Positions 23,151 to 33,322 of a stretch of DNA of 64,000 nucleotides are shown here, piece after piece; position 1 is the stretch's first letter, and every line of letters begins with the position of its first letter. Position numbers and translations under genes: made by a program. The notes under the pieces are model-generated. The model did no database searches. It worked only from the letters and a program-made list of their open reading frames with translations, and was not told where the DNA came from. Source of the stretch: Senecio squalidus (taxonomy: Eukaryota; Streptophyta; Magnoliopsida; Asterales; Asteraceae). Where the stretch lies: assembly GCA_910822075.1 (NCBI GenBank), contig CAJVGC010000590.1, positions 62,972,629-63,036,628 on the forward strand, written 5' to 3'.

Positions 23151-24373
23151 AATCTGCATAAAACAAGTCAGGACAACCATATTAGTAAGATAAAACAGCT
23201 CGAAAAAATAGAATGTCACAAAAACAGGCCGAAACAAAAAACAATAAAATTTCAGACAGCACTTTTTAACCGCCGGCTGGCTGAATTCAGCCGACGGCTG
23301 GAAGGGAGCCGCCGGCTGGCCAAAATCAGTCGCCGGCTAAATGCCAGGTCTGGGCATTTTCTCGGTGTTAACTGTTCGACATGCTGATGGTGCTTACGAC
23401 TACTTAATCCACCGTTTAAACATAGAATTTAAACAGAATCTGCTAGTATGTAAAACCACACAATGAATTCATCCATCCCAAGTCAAATATCACAACTAAA
23501 TCCTAACAAGAATTCAATTATCAATTTCAACTTAACTTAAACACACAATTCCTTTTCGTCAATTAGAACATGGAAATTTGATTTTCAAACTTAATGTAAC
23601 CAATAATCAGTAGCAAAAATAAAACCTACTAACAAATTGAATTAACACCAAGTTACAAATTCCTAGCAAAAACCCCAATTTTTCAAGTATTTCTCGACAA
23701 AACTAAACCATGGAAATCGGAAATTAAGCAAGGCCTAAGCATACAAATCATCTAAGGAGTGAATCCTAACAATTAATTGTAAAATTAAGCAATAAAATTT
23801 CCGGATTTGAAAAACCCCCCAATTTGTGTTCTAAACAATAAAGAGGATTGAATAAATCATACCTTGGTGTTTGAATTAGAGAATGAAATGAAACAATTGA
23901 AGAAAATCGAACGAAAATGGTGAACACTTTTTCTCAGCCGCCGGTTATAGGATAAGTGTGTGTGTGTGGATGTGAAGAAAAACGAGATGTATATATTTTT
24001 TTTAAAACCCTGATGTTTCAGCCGGCGGCTGGAATTTTTTAACCGCTGGCTAAATAAATTCAGCCGCCGGCCAAATATTTCTGTTCCAAAAAAAAATGTT
24101 TTTTCGTTCGGTGATTTAACACGATCTAACCTGGGGTCCGACATGTTTAACAGCTCGCATATGATGATCTAAGTGAACCTGAAACAAAGAATCAAAGATT
24201 AAAATAGAAAAACACGTAGTGTACATATATTTTTGGTTTTTTTGTTGTTTTCTAATTAATTTTTTTTTTTGTATTTTTTAGATTTTCTGAACAAAATAAA
24301 TAAAGGGAAAAGAAGCGGGTTGTCTCCCGTAAGCTTAGTGAAGAGTCGTTAAGCTCGACTCAAACCACGTTTG
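23151..24373 (-). other. Spacer between Athila A pol and extra ORF
   Basis: About 1.2 kb, AT-rich, with no gene. Palindromic GC-rich words are clustered at 23269-23340, 23935-23947 and 24018-24072. At 24316-24330 the sequence CGGGTTGTCTCCCG can form a short hairpin; it recurs in element B at 27061. Confidence 0.65.
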
Positions 24374-24828
24374 TTAACCGTCACGTTCATGGAGATCGAG
24401 CTCCTCGTCGTCTCCAAATAAATCAAACTGGTTGTCACGTCCATCGGCATAATATTTCTTCAATCTATGCCCATTCACCTTAAAACTTTCGCCCTTTTCG
24501 TTGGAAATCTCCACTGTACCGTAAGGGAACACATCTAACACGATATACGGCCCCGACCACCTTGACCGTAATTTCCCCGGAAATAGCTTCAATCTGGAAT
24601 TATAGAGTAGAACCATATCACCGTCGATAAAGTTCTTATCCGTCTTGATACGCTTATCGTGCCATTTCTTCGTCCGTTCCTTGTAAAATAACGAGTTCTC
24701 ATAAGCGTTCATGCGCAACTCGTCCAACTCCTGTATTTGGTGGAACCTGTTCTTCCCTGCAGGTATCATTTCCATATTGGCAGCCTTCAAAGCCCAATAG
24801 GCTTTATGCTCAATTTCAACGGGTAAGT
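24374..24828 (-). CDS. Athila A integrase C-terminal part (partial)
   Basis: About 150 codons, open from the gap to the stop at 24374: LPVEIEHKAYWALKAAN, then FHQIQELDELRMNAYENS, KERTKKWHDKRIK, VLLYNSRLKLFPGKLRSRW and GPYIVLDVFPYGTVEI. This is the conserved C-terminus of Athila integrase, a likely DNA-binding part. It ends in an acidic tail (DDEELDLHERDG). No disabling change is seen here; catalytic core, RT and gag are lost in the gap. Confidence 0.85.
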
Positions 24829-24928
24829 NNNNNNNNNNNNNNNNNNNNNNNNNNNNNNNNNNNNNNNNNNNNNNNNNNNNNNNNNNNNNNNNNNNNNNNN
24901 NNNNNNNNNNNNNNNNNNNNNNNNNNNN
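24829..24928. other. Assembly gap (100 N)
   Basis: Exactly 100 N, the usual placeholder for a gap of unknown size. Sequence on its two sides does not continue as one element. Confidence 0.99.
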
Positions 24929-25571
24929 AATGACCGGATATCTCTTACAATCGTGGTATCACTTTCCGAAAACAACAATTCGACCCTATATGCCTGGGTT
25001 ACACGAACTTTGTTTTGGGATAAGAATAAGAGTATGTTCTTGATTTTGGCACAAACCAAGAACCCGTTTGCTAGAGAGTGTTTTGTGTTGTGTGTGTATC
25101 TCATGAACAAAAAGTTCTCTATTTATAGAGCACCCAAATGTAATGGACATTATTGGTATTAAATAACCATAATGGTCCATAACTCCTAGCTGTTACAAGA
25201 CCAAAACATTATGGTCATAAAGCTACTAGCGGTTACAAGACCAAAACATTATGGTCATAAAGCTAGTATCGGTTACAAGACCAAGACATTATGGTCATAA
25301 AGCTACTCCATTATGACAGGAGTTACAAACTTTAAGTGACCATAATGATCTTTCATTTAATGGGCAAACGGTTACAAGACCAAAACATAATGATCATTAA
25401 CACGTTTGTAACTCCCCATTAATTGTGTCTTAAAACAGGTGGTTATAAATCTACCACCATAAAGGTTGTAGTCCTTTATACCGCTTTTGGGTCCGAGATG
25501 TTATTGACTTAACAGGCGTACACTCCGTACACTCCTAACCCGTTTCCAAGTCAAATAACCATTTCTCCAAT
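24929..25571 (-). repeat. LTR fragment with 40-bp tandem repeats
   Basis: Non-coding. A minus-strand TATA box (CTCTATAAATAGAG) lies at 25107-25120, so I read it as a minus-strand LTR whose inner part is lost in the gap. Upstream of the TATA box three tandem 40-bp units fill 25192-25311, each containing GTTACAAGACC and ATTATGGTCATAAAGCTA; a degenerate fourth starts at 25372. It ends where homology to Athila A begins, about 25572. Confidence 0.55.
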
Positions 25572-26839
25572 TACACTAAATTACTAACAAAAACTTGATT
25601 TACGAAGATGAATTTAACAATTACCAAGCCAATATTTAAATGCATAACTAAACATCTCACGATTTGGGAAGTATAACACTCAATCACTCAAAAAGCTAAT
25701 CTAAGTGTAATATATGTTAAATCGCTCAAAGCTCAGTCATGACAAGTATTCTATCATAGGCTTGAAAACGATACGCTTCTCCACCAATAGAGTCTAAGTA
25801 ACTAGTTAAGAGGGCTTATGGTTGTAACAATGGGTGAAGGGTAAAATAATGGAATATGGAATGAAAGTGAAATTATATGATAATGAAAATATGGTGATTA
25901 AACAGTTTTAGATAAACAACTCAATTAAGAAACAATTAGTCTAAAAATCCAAACATTTAAGTTAAAAATCTGTTTTACTTTCAAAACTTGATTGATTATT
26001 TTCTCCAGTGACTACTTCTGATGAAACCCAAACCAATTTTCGCTTTAATCCTCCAACGATTACCCAATGCATTCTTCAAGATTTAAATGTTCCTAAATTA
26101 CACCTTAATTTGAAAATATCTCGCAAAGGTCGTCAAACTATTTCAACTAATATCAGTTACCTAGTACAGGCTTTAATTTTCTTAAAAGACACCGCTCAAA
26201 AGGTCCATCAAAATTGTGAAAACTTATTCATTATTGCATCCACTATGTGAATTTCTTCGTGAACTCAAAAACTTAAACCTTCCACGCCACAATATACATC
26301 GATTCTTTTAATAATCAACCAAGTTTATAAAAGAGGGAAAGTTTCAACAAAAATATTTGGATTAATTAACTTTTAAACATGAAGGCTTAATTTATGGATA
26401 TTTATGTGAATGGGCGATGAAAAGAATAGGTTTGGCGCAAAAATGGTATCTAAACGTCTCAAACACTAAAAATGAGTGCTCGTAGGGTAGTGTGAGTCTA
26501 GTAACCAGTGTAGCTACTGACTATATATAAGCAAGAAACGAAAAGGTCAATTCAACGGTTTAACAATCCTAATTTCGATGCCTCTTTCGTAGTTACCGAT
26601 AAGTTAAAAACCTATGCTCATTCATAGTCTCGAAGCGTATACAATGTCAAGCTCTAAAGTCTACAAGTCACCGGCACACTCATACAAAAATGAAGATAAA
26701 AGCATATAAAGTGTATGCTATAATGGCTCAAATCCTCACAAAAATGTAACATGGTTGGTGCGCTCAGTTATGCACCTAGTTAAACTAATTACGAAATTAA
26801 TAAAAATTTGCACCTAAAGACAAGTAGACTTCTTTCTAC

Positions 26840-26880
26840 CCCATCCCCACACTTGAATTGTACAATGCCCTCAGTGTACT
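26840..26880 (-). other. Internal polypurine tract and hairpin in B
   Basis: CCCCATCCCCACACTT is followed by TACAATG (26861-26867), loop CCCT and CAGTGTA. It is the counterpart of 21261-21304 in A and 56279-56315 in C. A further copy of the tract (CTCCCCACACTT) lies at 27110-27121. Confidence 0.65.
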
Positions 26881-27191
26881 AAAACTTAAACAAATTGGGA
26901 GAAAAGAAAATAGAAAAGAAGAAAAGAAACTCCCCCTTGTCGACCAAAACTCGTACCACGTTCAAAATATTTCGTCCACTTCGTTGGCTTGCATATCAAA
27001 TACCTACTAAAACAAAACATATAATGAAAATAAAAATAAAATAGAAAATAAAACAAACAACGGGTTGTCTCCCGAAAGGGCTTCTTTATTAACGAGTCTT
27101 TAGCTCGACTCTCCCCACACTTAAGTGTTGCCAATATGAAGGTCGAGGTTTCCTCGCCTTTCTTCTTCTTGTAAACTCCAACATGCAACAA

Positions 27192-27920
27192 TTACTCCTT
27201 CAAAACATGTCCAAAGTGATCATCAAAAAGGAACGTCTCGTCTCCAACATCGAGGGCTTTGTTATGTTTCACCCAAGCATCGTGCCACTCCTTCGTCTCC
27301 CTAAGTAGCAAAACTTTAATTCCAATGCCTATGATTTTTATATCATGCTTCCTCATAACATCCACCATGTAAGTTAGACCTCCTTGATATATTTCACGAA
27401 ATGTATTCTGCACATACTTATTCCTATCCCAGATTGTTAGTAAAAATGGATCGATAAAATTAGAAAATGTACCTCCAGTATAACAATCCTCCATGTATGA
27501 TGTTTCTTCCATTAAGTACATATCAGGGGGTCCTTTGATCAACGTCTCAAACTCAAGTACCTTATGTAAAGAACGGAAAGTCTCAAAAACCGAAAACATG
27601 GAACATGTATACTCAGTCGCCGACTGAAATGGTTTAACCATCGGCTGGAAGTTCAATCGTCGAGTGGTTAAATCCAGCCGCTGGCTGGAATTCTCAGTTC
27701 CAGTTTTTAGCGTTTCGTTGTTTTGCTGTACTTGCTTCCTTTCATGTTCTTCCTCCAGCTGTAAAATCTCATCTGTTGCTTCCAACAACAATGAATATAA
27801 AGCATCATTATCCAATTTTTCCGGTTTGTTTATTTCATCCAATGCCTTATTCACACTTAACACCTGCATGTTAGTCTCAACAACACTATAAAAAGAAAAA
27901 AAAGAACACTTAACTTCCAA
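27192..27920 (-). CDS. 242-codon chimeric ORF of Athila derivative B
   Basis: I do not recognise the protein as a whole. Residues about 1-70 hold an acidic, helix-prone stretch (LLLEATDEILQLEEEHERKQ). Residues about 75-100 (SSQRLDLTTRRLNFQPM) are a translation of the family's GC-rich repeat words. The end (LLRETKEWHDAWVKHNKALD, then VGDETFLFDDHF) resembles the integrase C-terminus of element A (KERTKKWHDKRIK, then GDMVLLY). Like the A pol it is followed by the CGGGTTGTCTCCCG hairpin. It starts about 70 bp from the LTR. Whether it is expressed cannot be told from sequence. The open length suggests recent origin or selection, but chance is possible. Confidence 0.5.
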   Translation of the reverse strand: MEVKCSFFSFYSVVETNMQVLSVNKALDEINKPEKLDNDALYSLLLEATDEILQLEEEHERKQVQQNNETLKTGTENSSQRLDLTTRRLNFQPMVKPFQSATEYTCSMFSVFETFRSLHKVLEFETLIKGPPDMYLMEETSYMEDCYTGGTFSNFIDPFLLTIWDRNKYVQNTFREIYQGGLTYMVDVMRKHDIKIIGIGIKVLLLRETKEWHDAWVKHNKALDVGDETFLFDDHFGHVLKE

Positions 27921-27990
27921 AAAATAAATCTTCCCGAAAGGATCGATTAACTAAAAGTTCAAAAATAACAAATAAAAATTGCAAAGCTTT

Positions 27991-29425
27991 AGTAAGTCCG
28001 GAATCGAACACAGGGAACGGTGTATTAATATTTATTTAATCTAAACTATTTAATTAACCTAAACAAAGCAGTAAAAGGGGGGCGTTTTAGTTCTGAGAGA
28101 ACGTATTTCGATCAAGTAATTACCTAAAGCAAAATAATAATTAATTAACTAAAGTGGTTTTTGAATGAAAAGATGTTTGAAAAAGTTTTCAAGATGTAAT
28201 CAGATATTTTAAATGCAGTGTTCACTTGGATTTAATGTTTCACTTGAATTATGAATTAAGTTTATGTATGAATTGGTTTAACTGTGATTTCTTTATTATC
28301 TAGACTTCCTATTAGAGTCGTCTAATCCTACAAATTAAGGAAAGATGGCACGAACATCGTCGTCGTACATCAAGAGCTATCTTAGATTTATCCACCCTAA
28401 TTTGTGCCTTTAATTCACTATTGTTAACAATTTAATCTGATGACTACGAATTAACAAAAGTCTCAACTATTCAGTTACGATATAATTGTCATGTTCGTTT
28501 AATTTATTAGGTTACTATTATTCTTAGCCTATCTCAATTAAGTCTCAAGCTATAATTATTCAACAAGTTAAACAATTATAAATAACTAATAAACCTATAT
28601 GAACGCTAGTTATGATATAAGTTTATTAATCACGCTAAGTAGCTAACCTAATAACTTCAAATAAACAAGGATTACGATTAAACGATAACAATAATGGAAA
28701 AACCAATTACTTCAAACATAGAACTTAGTAATTCATAATAACAAGCTAAACAATCCAAGCAAACACTTAATGGAATTAGTTCATGATGGATTGAAAGAAA
28801 TCAGCGAAACAAACAAATATTAAAGACATATTGTTGTAAGATTAAGCTAAAATTAACAAACCAAGATGAACGATTCTTCAAACACGATTAAACGACGTTA
28901 ATTGTGGCTTCTAAACACTTCTAGGACTCCAAAAACTCTTCCTTGCAGCTGTTTTGTCTACTTTGATGGTGGAAAAGTGGAAAAAGGGATCCCCAATTCG
29001 TAACCCTAAAGTTTGCTTAAATAGTGGTTTGGCCGACCTTCCAGCCGCCGGCTAAAATAACTCAGCCGCCGTCTGGATTGGTCTGATGAACTTTCTTCCA
29101 AAATATAAATTGTATCTCTCTCTTTCCTCTTCCTTCTCCAATTTGAATCACCTAAATCGGACATCGTATGAAGAAGTTATGATCAAAACAGTGAAGGTGT
29201 ATAAAACACTTTTCTCGCATGATCTTCAACTTTGATTCTTCATAGTTTTTCTTCATTTAAGCTCCGTTTTCTACCGATTTTAACTCCTTTTTGTTCCATG
29301 ATCCAAGTTTAACTCTTATCTACATATATGTACGAAAACACTACCCAAATCATAACAAAATGCGAAAAACAAGAGTATTAAAGAGAAATATGATTAAGAA
29401 AATGTCAATTATTTTAAGCATATCA
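27991..29425 (-). repeat. 5' LTR of Athila derivative B (inner edge truncated)
   Basis: Matches the Athila A LTR from the AGTAAGTCCGGA block to the end AGCATATCA. The first 120 bp or so of the LTR (TGATGTG side) are missing or changed beyond recognition. A TATA-like CTATTTAAGC (minus strand) is near 29016-29024, with GC-rich palindromes just upstream at 29041-29075. At its right edge the sequence changes abruptly to a coding frame. Confidence 0.75.
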
Positions 29426-29955
29426 TTGTTGATGAGACAAGTGATACAATATTTATCATTTTCAATTCCGTGGAGGAGAAGGTGTTTGATAGTTGTGCCA
29501 ACAAAGTGGTGAATCTATTGGGCATTGGCAATGATGGTTTCCCTCCGGAGTTATTCAATTTGGGTGCCCGGACTTTTGAATTTAAGGTTAGACTCCCAAA
29601 TTACTTCACTAGGGACCTAGACTTCCACCATTACAGGGTTTTTGGTATGTACGCAATCCACACGCCCCCGAATTATTGCATTCGTGCTCTACGCAGGAAG
29701 AAGGTATGTGTCCTTATTGGCTACTCATATTTTAAATATGTCTAGAAATGTGTTTCCCTTACTTTGTATCCTTTTCTGTTGCCCCCATCGTAGCTCAAAC
29801 AGCTTGCGAATTTCTATCACGTGGATCCACTGTTTCTGGTGGACACTGGTGAGGATGCTCCTCCAAAATCGGTTGGTTCTGTTGAAAGTGTTGAGTCGGT
29901 CTCCAAAGGTGGTGACGTCGCAGACATTTATGCCCCTTCAAAGAAAAGGGCCTGA
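29426..29955 (+). pseudogene. RPA70-like C-terminal exons (5' truncated)
   Basis: Two exons in phase 0. Exon 29428-29703 (92 codons) reads VDETSDTIFIIFN, VFDSCANKVVNLLG, PPELFNLGARTFEFKVRLPN and HHYRVFGMY, fitting the C-terminal OB fold of the large subunit of replication protein A, which binds single-stranded DNA. A GT-AG intron follows (29704-29793), then exon 29794-29955 (QLANFYHVDPLFLVDTGED ... YAPSKKRA, stop). RPA-like genes are a known cargo of plant Helitrons. The gene starts inside a domain at the LTR junction, so it is a fragment. Splice sites are inferred by eye. Confidence 0.78.
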
Positions 29956-30110
29956 GCTGCAGGAAGTTAGTAATAATATGTTGAAGTCAAACATGCCGTT
30001 TTACTATTGAATATAATAATAATATATTCGATGTAAGTTGAGATTAACTTTATGGTTGTGATGTAGTAATTTAGAAATTGTCACCGCGCAACGCGCAGGA
30101 ATACGCCTAG
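29426..30110 (+). mobile_element. Helitron I, 3' part
   Basis: The 3' end has Helitron features: a GC-rich hairpin (CGCG-CAA-CGCG, 30085-30095), then 11 bases, then CTAG at 30107-30110 followed by T. The last 40 bp match the Helitron II end at 33283-33322 in about 34 positions. It carries an RPA70-like gene fragment. The left part is lost at the Athila B LTR edge. Confidence 0.72.
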
Positions 30111-31480
30111 TTTAAAATATAAAAGCAACATATGCTATGGACAGTTTATGTAATTCACTGATAATGGGTTCGCAAAATATTTAAAGGCGAAACAAATATA
30201 ATACGATGAAAAATATAAACCAAATAAAATAAAAAAATACCATTTTTGATCCTTTCGATAATTTAGTTAACATTTAATAAAAAAAAAACTAATTTTTAAC
30301 TTGATGAAGGGACAAAAGAAACGAGAAAAAAAAACACGTTAAGGACAGAAATGCGAGAAAATAAAAAAGTTAAAGGAACAAAATTGGTGAATTGAAAAAT
30401 TTTAAGAGACAAATATACAACTCTATAATTTTAAATGAATTGTTATTATAGTTTATGTTGTACAGAAATGATTAAAAAAAATACATAATTTTTTAAATAG
30501 CAAAACACACAATCTTTGTCATTAATCTCATCATTTAATGGCTAAGATTTAAACAAAGGCTCGATTTTATTTTATTTATTAAAACTAAATTATCTCACGA
30601 ACCATTAATCTTTAGACGAAACCAGTTATATCGTTGCGATCGTCGTGTTTTTATCGGAGGGGGGCTGGGGGTGAAATTGAAATCTTAATGATAAAATTAC
30701 ATGTGATTTTAGAACTAATAAGTAAAATCTTAAAAATAATATTACTATAAAAATGTTTAAATTAACTAAATGTAAAAAAAATCGCATTTTAACGATTTTT
30801 TTTCTTTTAGTTTTTTGACTTAAAAATTGATATTACTAAAATCACATGTGGTAGTATGCAAATCACATGTGATTGTATTGTATATCATATGTGATTCTAT
30901 TATGTATGTAATATTTCGAAAAGTGATAATTCAATAACATATGATTTCAACTTTAATTGTTAATAAACACACAATCTATATAGACCTGGAAAAAAAAATC
31001 AAAATTTGATGATTTTTTATTTTTCTATTTTTTGACAAATGTTGATATTCATAAAGTATAATCAATCACAGGTGATTTGAACACATAAATATGAATTTCA
31101 AAACTTAGATTTGTTATATTATGTATATTCAACTAAAATAAAAAAGAAATATACAAAAATAATATTTCAAACTACTAAAATCACGTGTTAAAAGAAAAGG
31201 TTTATAATATAAAATGTTGATATCCCTAAAAAAAAGACCTGAAATTCTTTTTATTAAAAGTATATATCCAGTAGGTATATTATGAAAAGAGAATTTAATA
31301 CTGGTTGTAATGATCTAATTTATTCGTCTAATATATGTAGTGTTTCTATGATAATTAATTTTTAAATAAATTTAAATTAAAATGTATTTTTGAAATAAGA
31401 GTTCTAATTATTCATTCAGTTTTGAATATTATTTTTTTCTTTCTGATTTTTCATGATCCCAATCTATATTTACTTATATA
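30111..31480. other. AT-rich stretch with repeated CACATGTG palindromes
   Basis: No coding frame. The palindrome AATCACATGTGATT or close variants occur near 30695, 30840, 30862, 30885, 31062 and 31183. Otherwise it is A/T-rich and featureless. It may be the 5' part of Helitron II; no clear TC start could be fixed. Confidence 0.5.
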
Positions 31481-32330
31481 GAGAGTCGTCGGATAACTAA
31501 TGTTTGAGATATTCCAAATAGTGGAATGATATGCATTTGAAACTCCTGACTATTTAGTTGCCTTGTGTTTTAATTACCATAATGAGAGGTATAATGATAC
31601 GTAAACTGTTCAGTTACCCTAAGTTAATAACACATTTGAAACTTCTGACTCTTTACTTGCCCTGTGTATTAATTACCATAATGTGAGGTATAATTATATT
31701 CCTGACTCTTTGGTTGCCCTGTGTTTTAATTACCATAATGTGAGATATAATGATTTTTTAGACTGTTTAGTTACCCTAAGTTAATAACACGAAACTCCTG
31801 ATTCTTTGGTTGCCCTGTGTTTTAATTACCATAATGTGAGGTATAATTACTTATAATAGAGAGTCGTCGGATAGCTAATGTTTGAGATATTCCAAATAGT
31901 GGAATGGTATGCATTTGAAACTCCTGACTATTTAGTTGCCATGTGTTTTAATTACCATAATGAGAGGTATAATGATACGTAAACTGTTCAGTTACCCTAA
32001 GTTAATAACACATTTGAAACTTCTGACTCTTTAGTTCCCCTGTGTTTTAATTACCATAATGTGAGGTATAATGATATTCCTGACTCTTTGGTTGGCTTGT
32101 GTTTTAATTACCATAATGTGAGATATAATGATTTTTTAGACTGTTTAGTTACCCTAAGTTAATAACACGAAACTCCTGACTATTTGGTTGCCCTGTGTTT
32201 TAATTACCATAATGTGGGGTATAATGATATTTAAACTGTTCAGTTACCCTAAGTTAATAACACATTTGAAACGTCTGACTCTTTGGTTGCCCTGTGTTTT
32301 AATTATCATAATGTAAGGTATAATGGTGGT
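31481..32330. repeat. Two-level tandem repeat
   Basis: A unit of roughly 100 bp recurs about eight times with indels; its core is CCCTGTGTTTTAATTACCAT followed by AATGTGAGGTATAAT, and TCAGTTACCCTAAGTTAATA. A larger unit of 378 bp is also visible, since GAGAGTCGTCGGATA starts at 31481 and again at 31859. The array ends about 10 bp before the TATA box of the RPA-like gene. Confidence 0.88.
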
Positions 32331-32342
32331 TTTGTGTTTTTC

Positions 32343-32350
32343 TATATAAG
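32343..32350 (+). promoter_or_regulatory. TATA box of the RPA70-like gene in Helitron II
   Basis: CTATATAAG, 46 bp upstream of the ATG at 32389. Position and sequence fit a plant TATA box. Confidence 0.6.
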
Positions 32351-32388
32351 TTCTTTTGCATCAACAAACCACATAACCACGTACAATT

Positions 32389-33022
32389 ATGTCTCTTTCG
32401 AAAAACATGTCTCACTCCAAGATTGGCGCCCTTGACCCAACTAGAGATCATTGGGTTGTTCATGTAAGTATATGTAGAATGTGGGAGGCAGTAAATACGA
32501 AATTCGGTGATGTCTTACTTGGGTTGGAGATGGTTATAACTGATGATGAGGTAATTTCTAATTTGTTTGAAAATTTGAAAAGCCGGAAAAATGGTACGCC
32601 ACGAAAACAGTTAATATACAGTAATTTCTACCATGTTTTTTATGTACAACGATGGAAACCTTTTATATATTATTATAAATGTGTAACTGAATATATACTT
32701 TTAATAAAAAGTGACCATGTTTTCACTATTTTGGCAACAGTTGGTCGTCATGTTTTCACTGTTTTGGCAACAGTTGATCGTCTATATACTCAATCCGGTT
32801 GGTGCTATAAGAGTTGTGGAGAGTGCAACAAAGAGTTAGTTGTAAACGATGGTTTGTTTTTTTGTGATCTTTTCAATGACTTTTGCAAGTACCCTATGAT
32901 AAGGTTGGTTTTTTGAATTGTTTTATGTAGGGACTATGGTATTAACCTACCCAATTATTGCCTTTTGTAATGTCTGTTTTCGTTGTTGCAGGTATAGGGT
33001 CCATGTGCATGTTGTTTATTAG
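32389..33022 (+). pseudogene. RPA70-like gene with internal deletions
   Basis: Exon 1 (32389-32550, 54 codons) reads from the ATG: KIGALDPTRDHWVVHVSICR, then VNTKFGDVLLGLEMVITDDE, and ends at a GT splice site; this is the N-terminal OB fold of plant RPA70-like proteins. The middle is missing. At about 32770-32910 the zinc-ribbon region follows (GWCYKSCGECNKELVVNDGL, FFCD, YPMIR). A GT-AG intron leads to 32992, where YRVHVHVVY is followed by a stop; Helitron I reads VVDETSD there. So it is a broken relative of the gene at 29426-29955. Confidence 0.78.
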
Positions 33023-33322
33023 ACAAGTGATACAACATGTTATATTCTTTCTATACCTTACTTGAAAATATGCAGCAGTTTGCTGAATTATATATGTATC
33101 TAATCTAATATCTAATACTGTACGTAGGAATGTCTTTTTATTTTTACATATGATTTGAAAAGTTTGACTTTTGTAGTTAATCCCTTAGCTATTTGAGTGG
33201 TCACATCAATATTGTTTAAATTCAGTTTAAGATTCATATTGTTCGAACTCCCGATTCTGATCATTGTTCGTGACAAATTCCTTTAGAAATTGTCACCGCG
33301 TAACGCGCGGAAATACTGCTAG

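Larger units (their letters stand above)
18469..24828 (-). mobile_element. Athila-like element A (3' half, runs into the gap)
   Basis: From left: 3' LTR (18469-19947), polypurine tract, 3' non-coding region with an internal polypurine tract and hairpin, the extra Athila ORF (21645-23150), an untranslated stretch, and the integrase C-terminus (24374-24828), which runs into the N block. The base left of the LTR is part of CTATG; the partner duplication is not found. GC-rich palindromes near AGCCGCCGGCT occur in the LTR and at four internal places. Confidence 0.85.
25572..29425 (-). mobile_element. Shortened Athila derivative B
   Basis: Minus strand, from the right: LTR (27991-29425), one 242-codon ORF (27192-27920), then the 3' non-coding region that matches element A. 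It lacks gag, protease, RT, most of integrase and the extra ORF. Relative to A the segment holding the extra ORF is deleted (27058 joins 26940). No primer site is seen left of the LTR. The 3' LTR is missing; a foreign LTR piece stands at the left edge. On the right the LTR abuts an RPA70-like exon. Confidence 0.72.
31481..33322 (+). mobile_element. Helitron II (3' end certain, 5' end unknown)
   Basis: The end has a hairpin (CCGCG-TAACG-CGCGG region, 33297-33310) and CTAG at 33319-33322 followed by T. Upstream are an RPA70-like pseudogene with a TATA box and, before it, a tandem-repeat array. The family is the same as Helitron I. No helicase or Rep frame is in view, so it is not autonomous. 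The given start is only the beginning of the array. Confidence 0.65.

Noticed and set aside
25192..25311. Possible CRISPR or satellite DNA
   Set aside because: Only three 40-bp tandem units inside an LTR, no spacers.
18469..29425. One single nested Athila spanning A and B
   Set aside because: No matching target duplication, flanks do not join, and both parts contain the same 3' region, so they are two elements.
29291..29512. Open frame across the Athila B LTR edge
   Set aside because: It starts in the LTR and is out of frame with the RPA-like exon.
31481..32330. Possible CRISPR-like array
   Set aside because: Units are about 100 bp, degenerate, without constant short repeats and unique spacers, and the sequence is plant nuclear DNA.
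32389..32916. Single-exon 175-codon gene
   Set aside because: Only the first 54 codons and a zinc-ribbon part are RPA-like; the middle is read-through of a GT splice site and AT-rich sequence.
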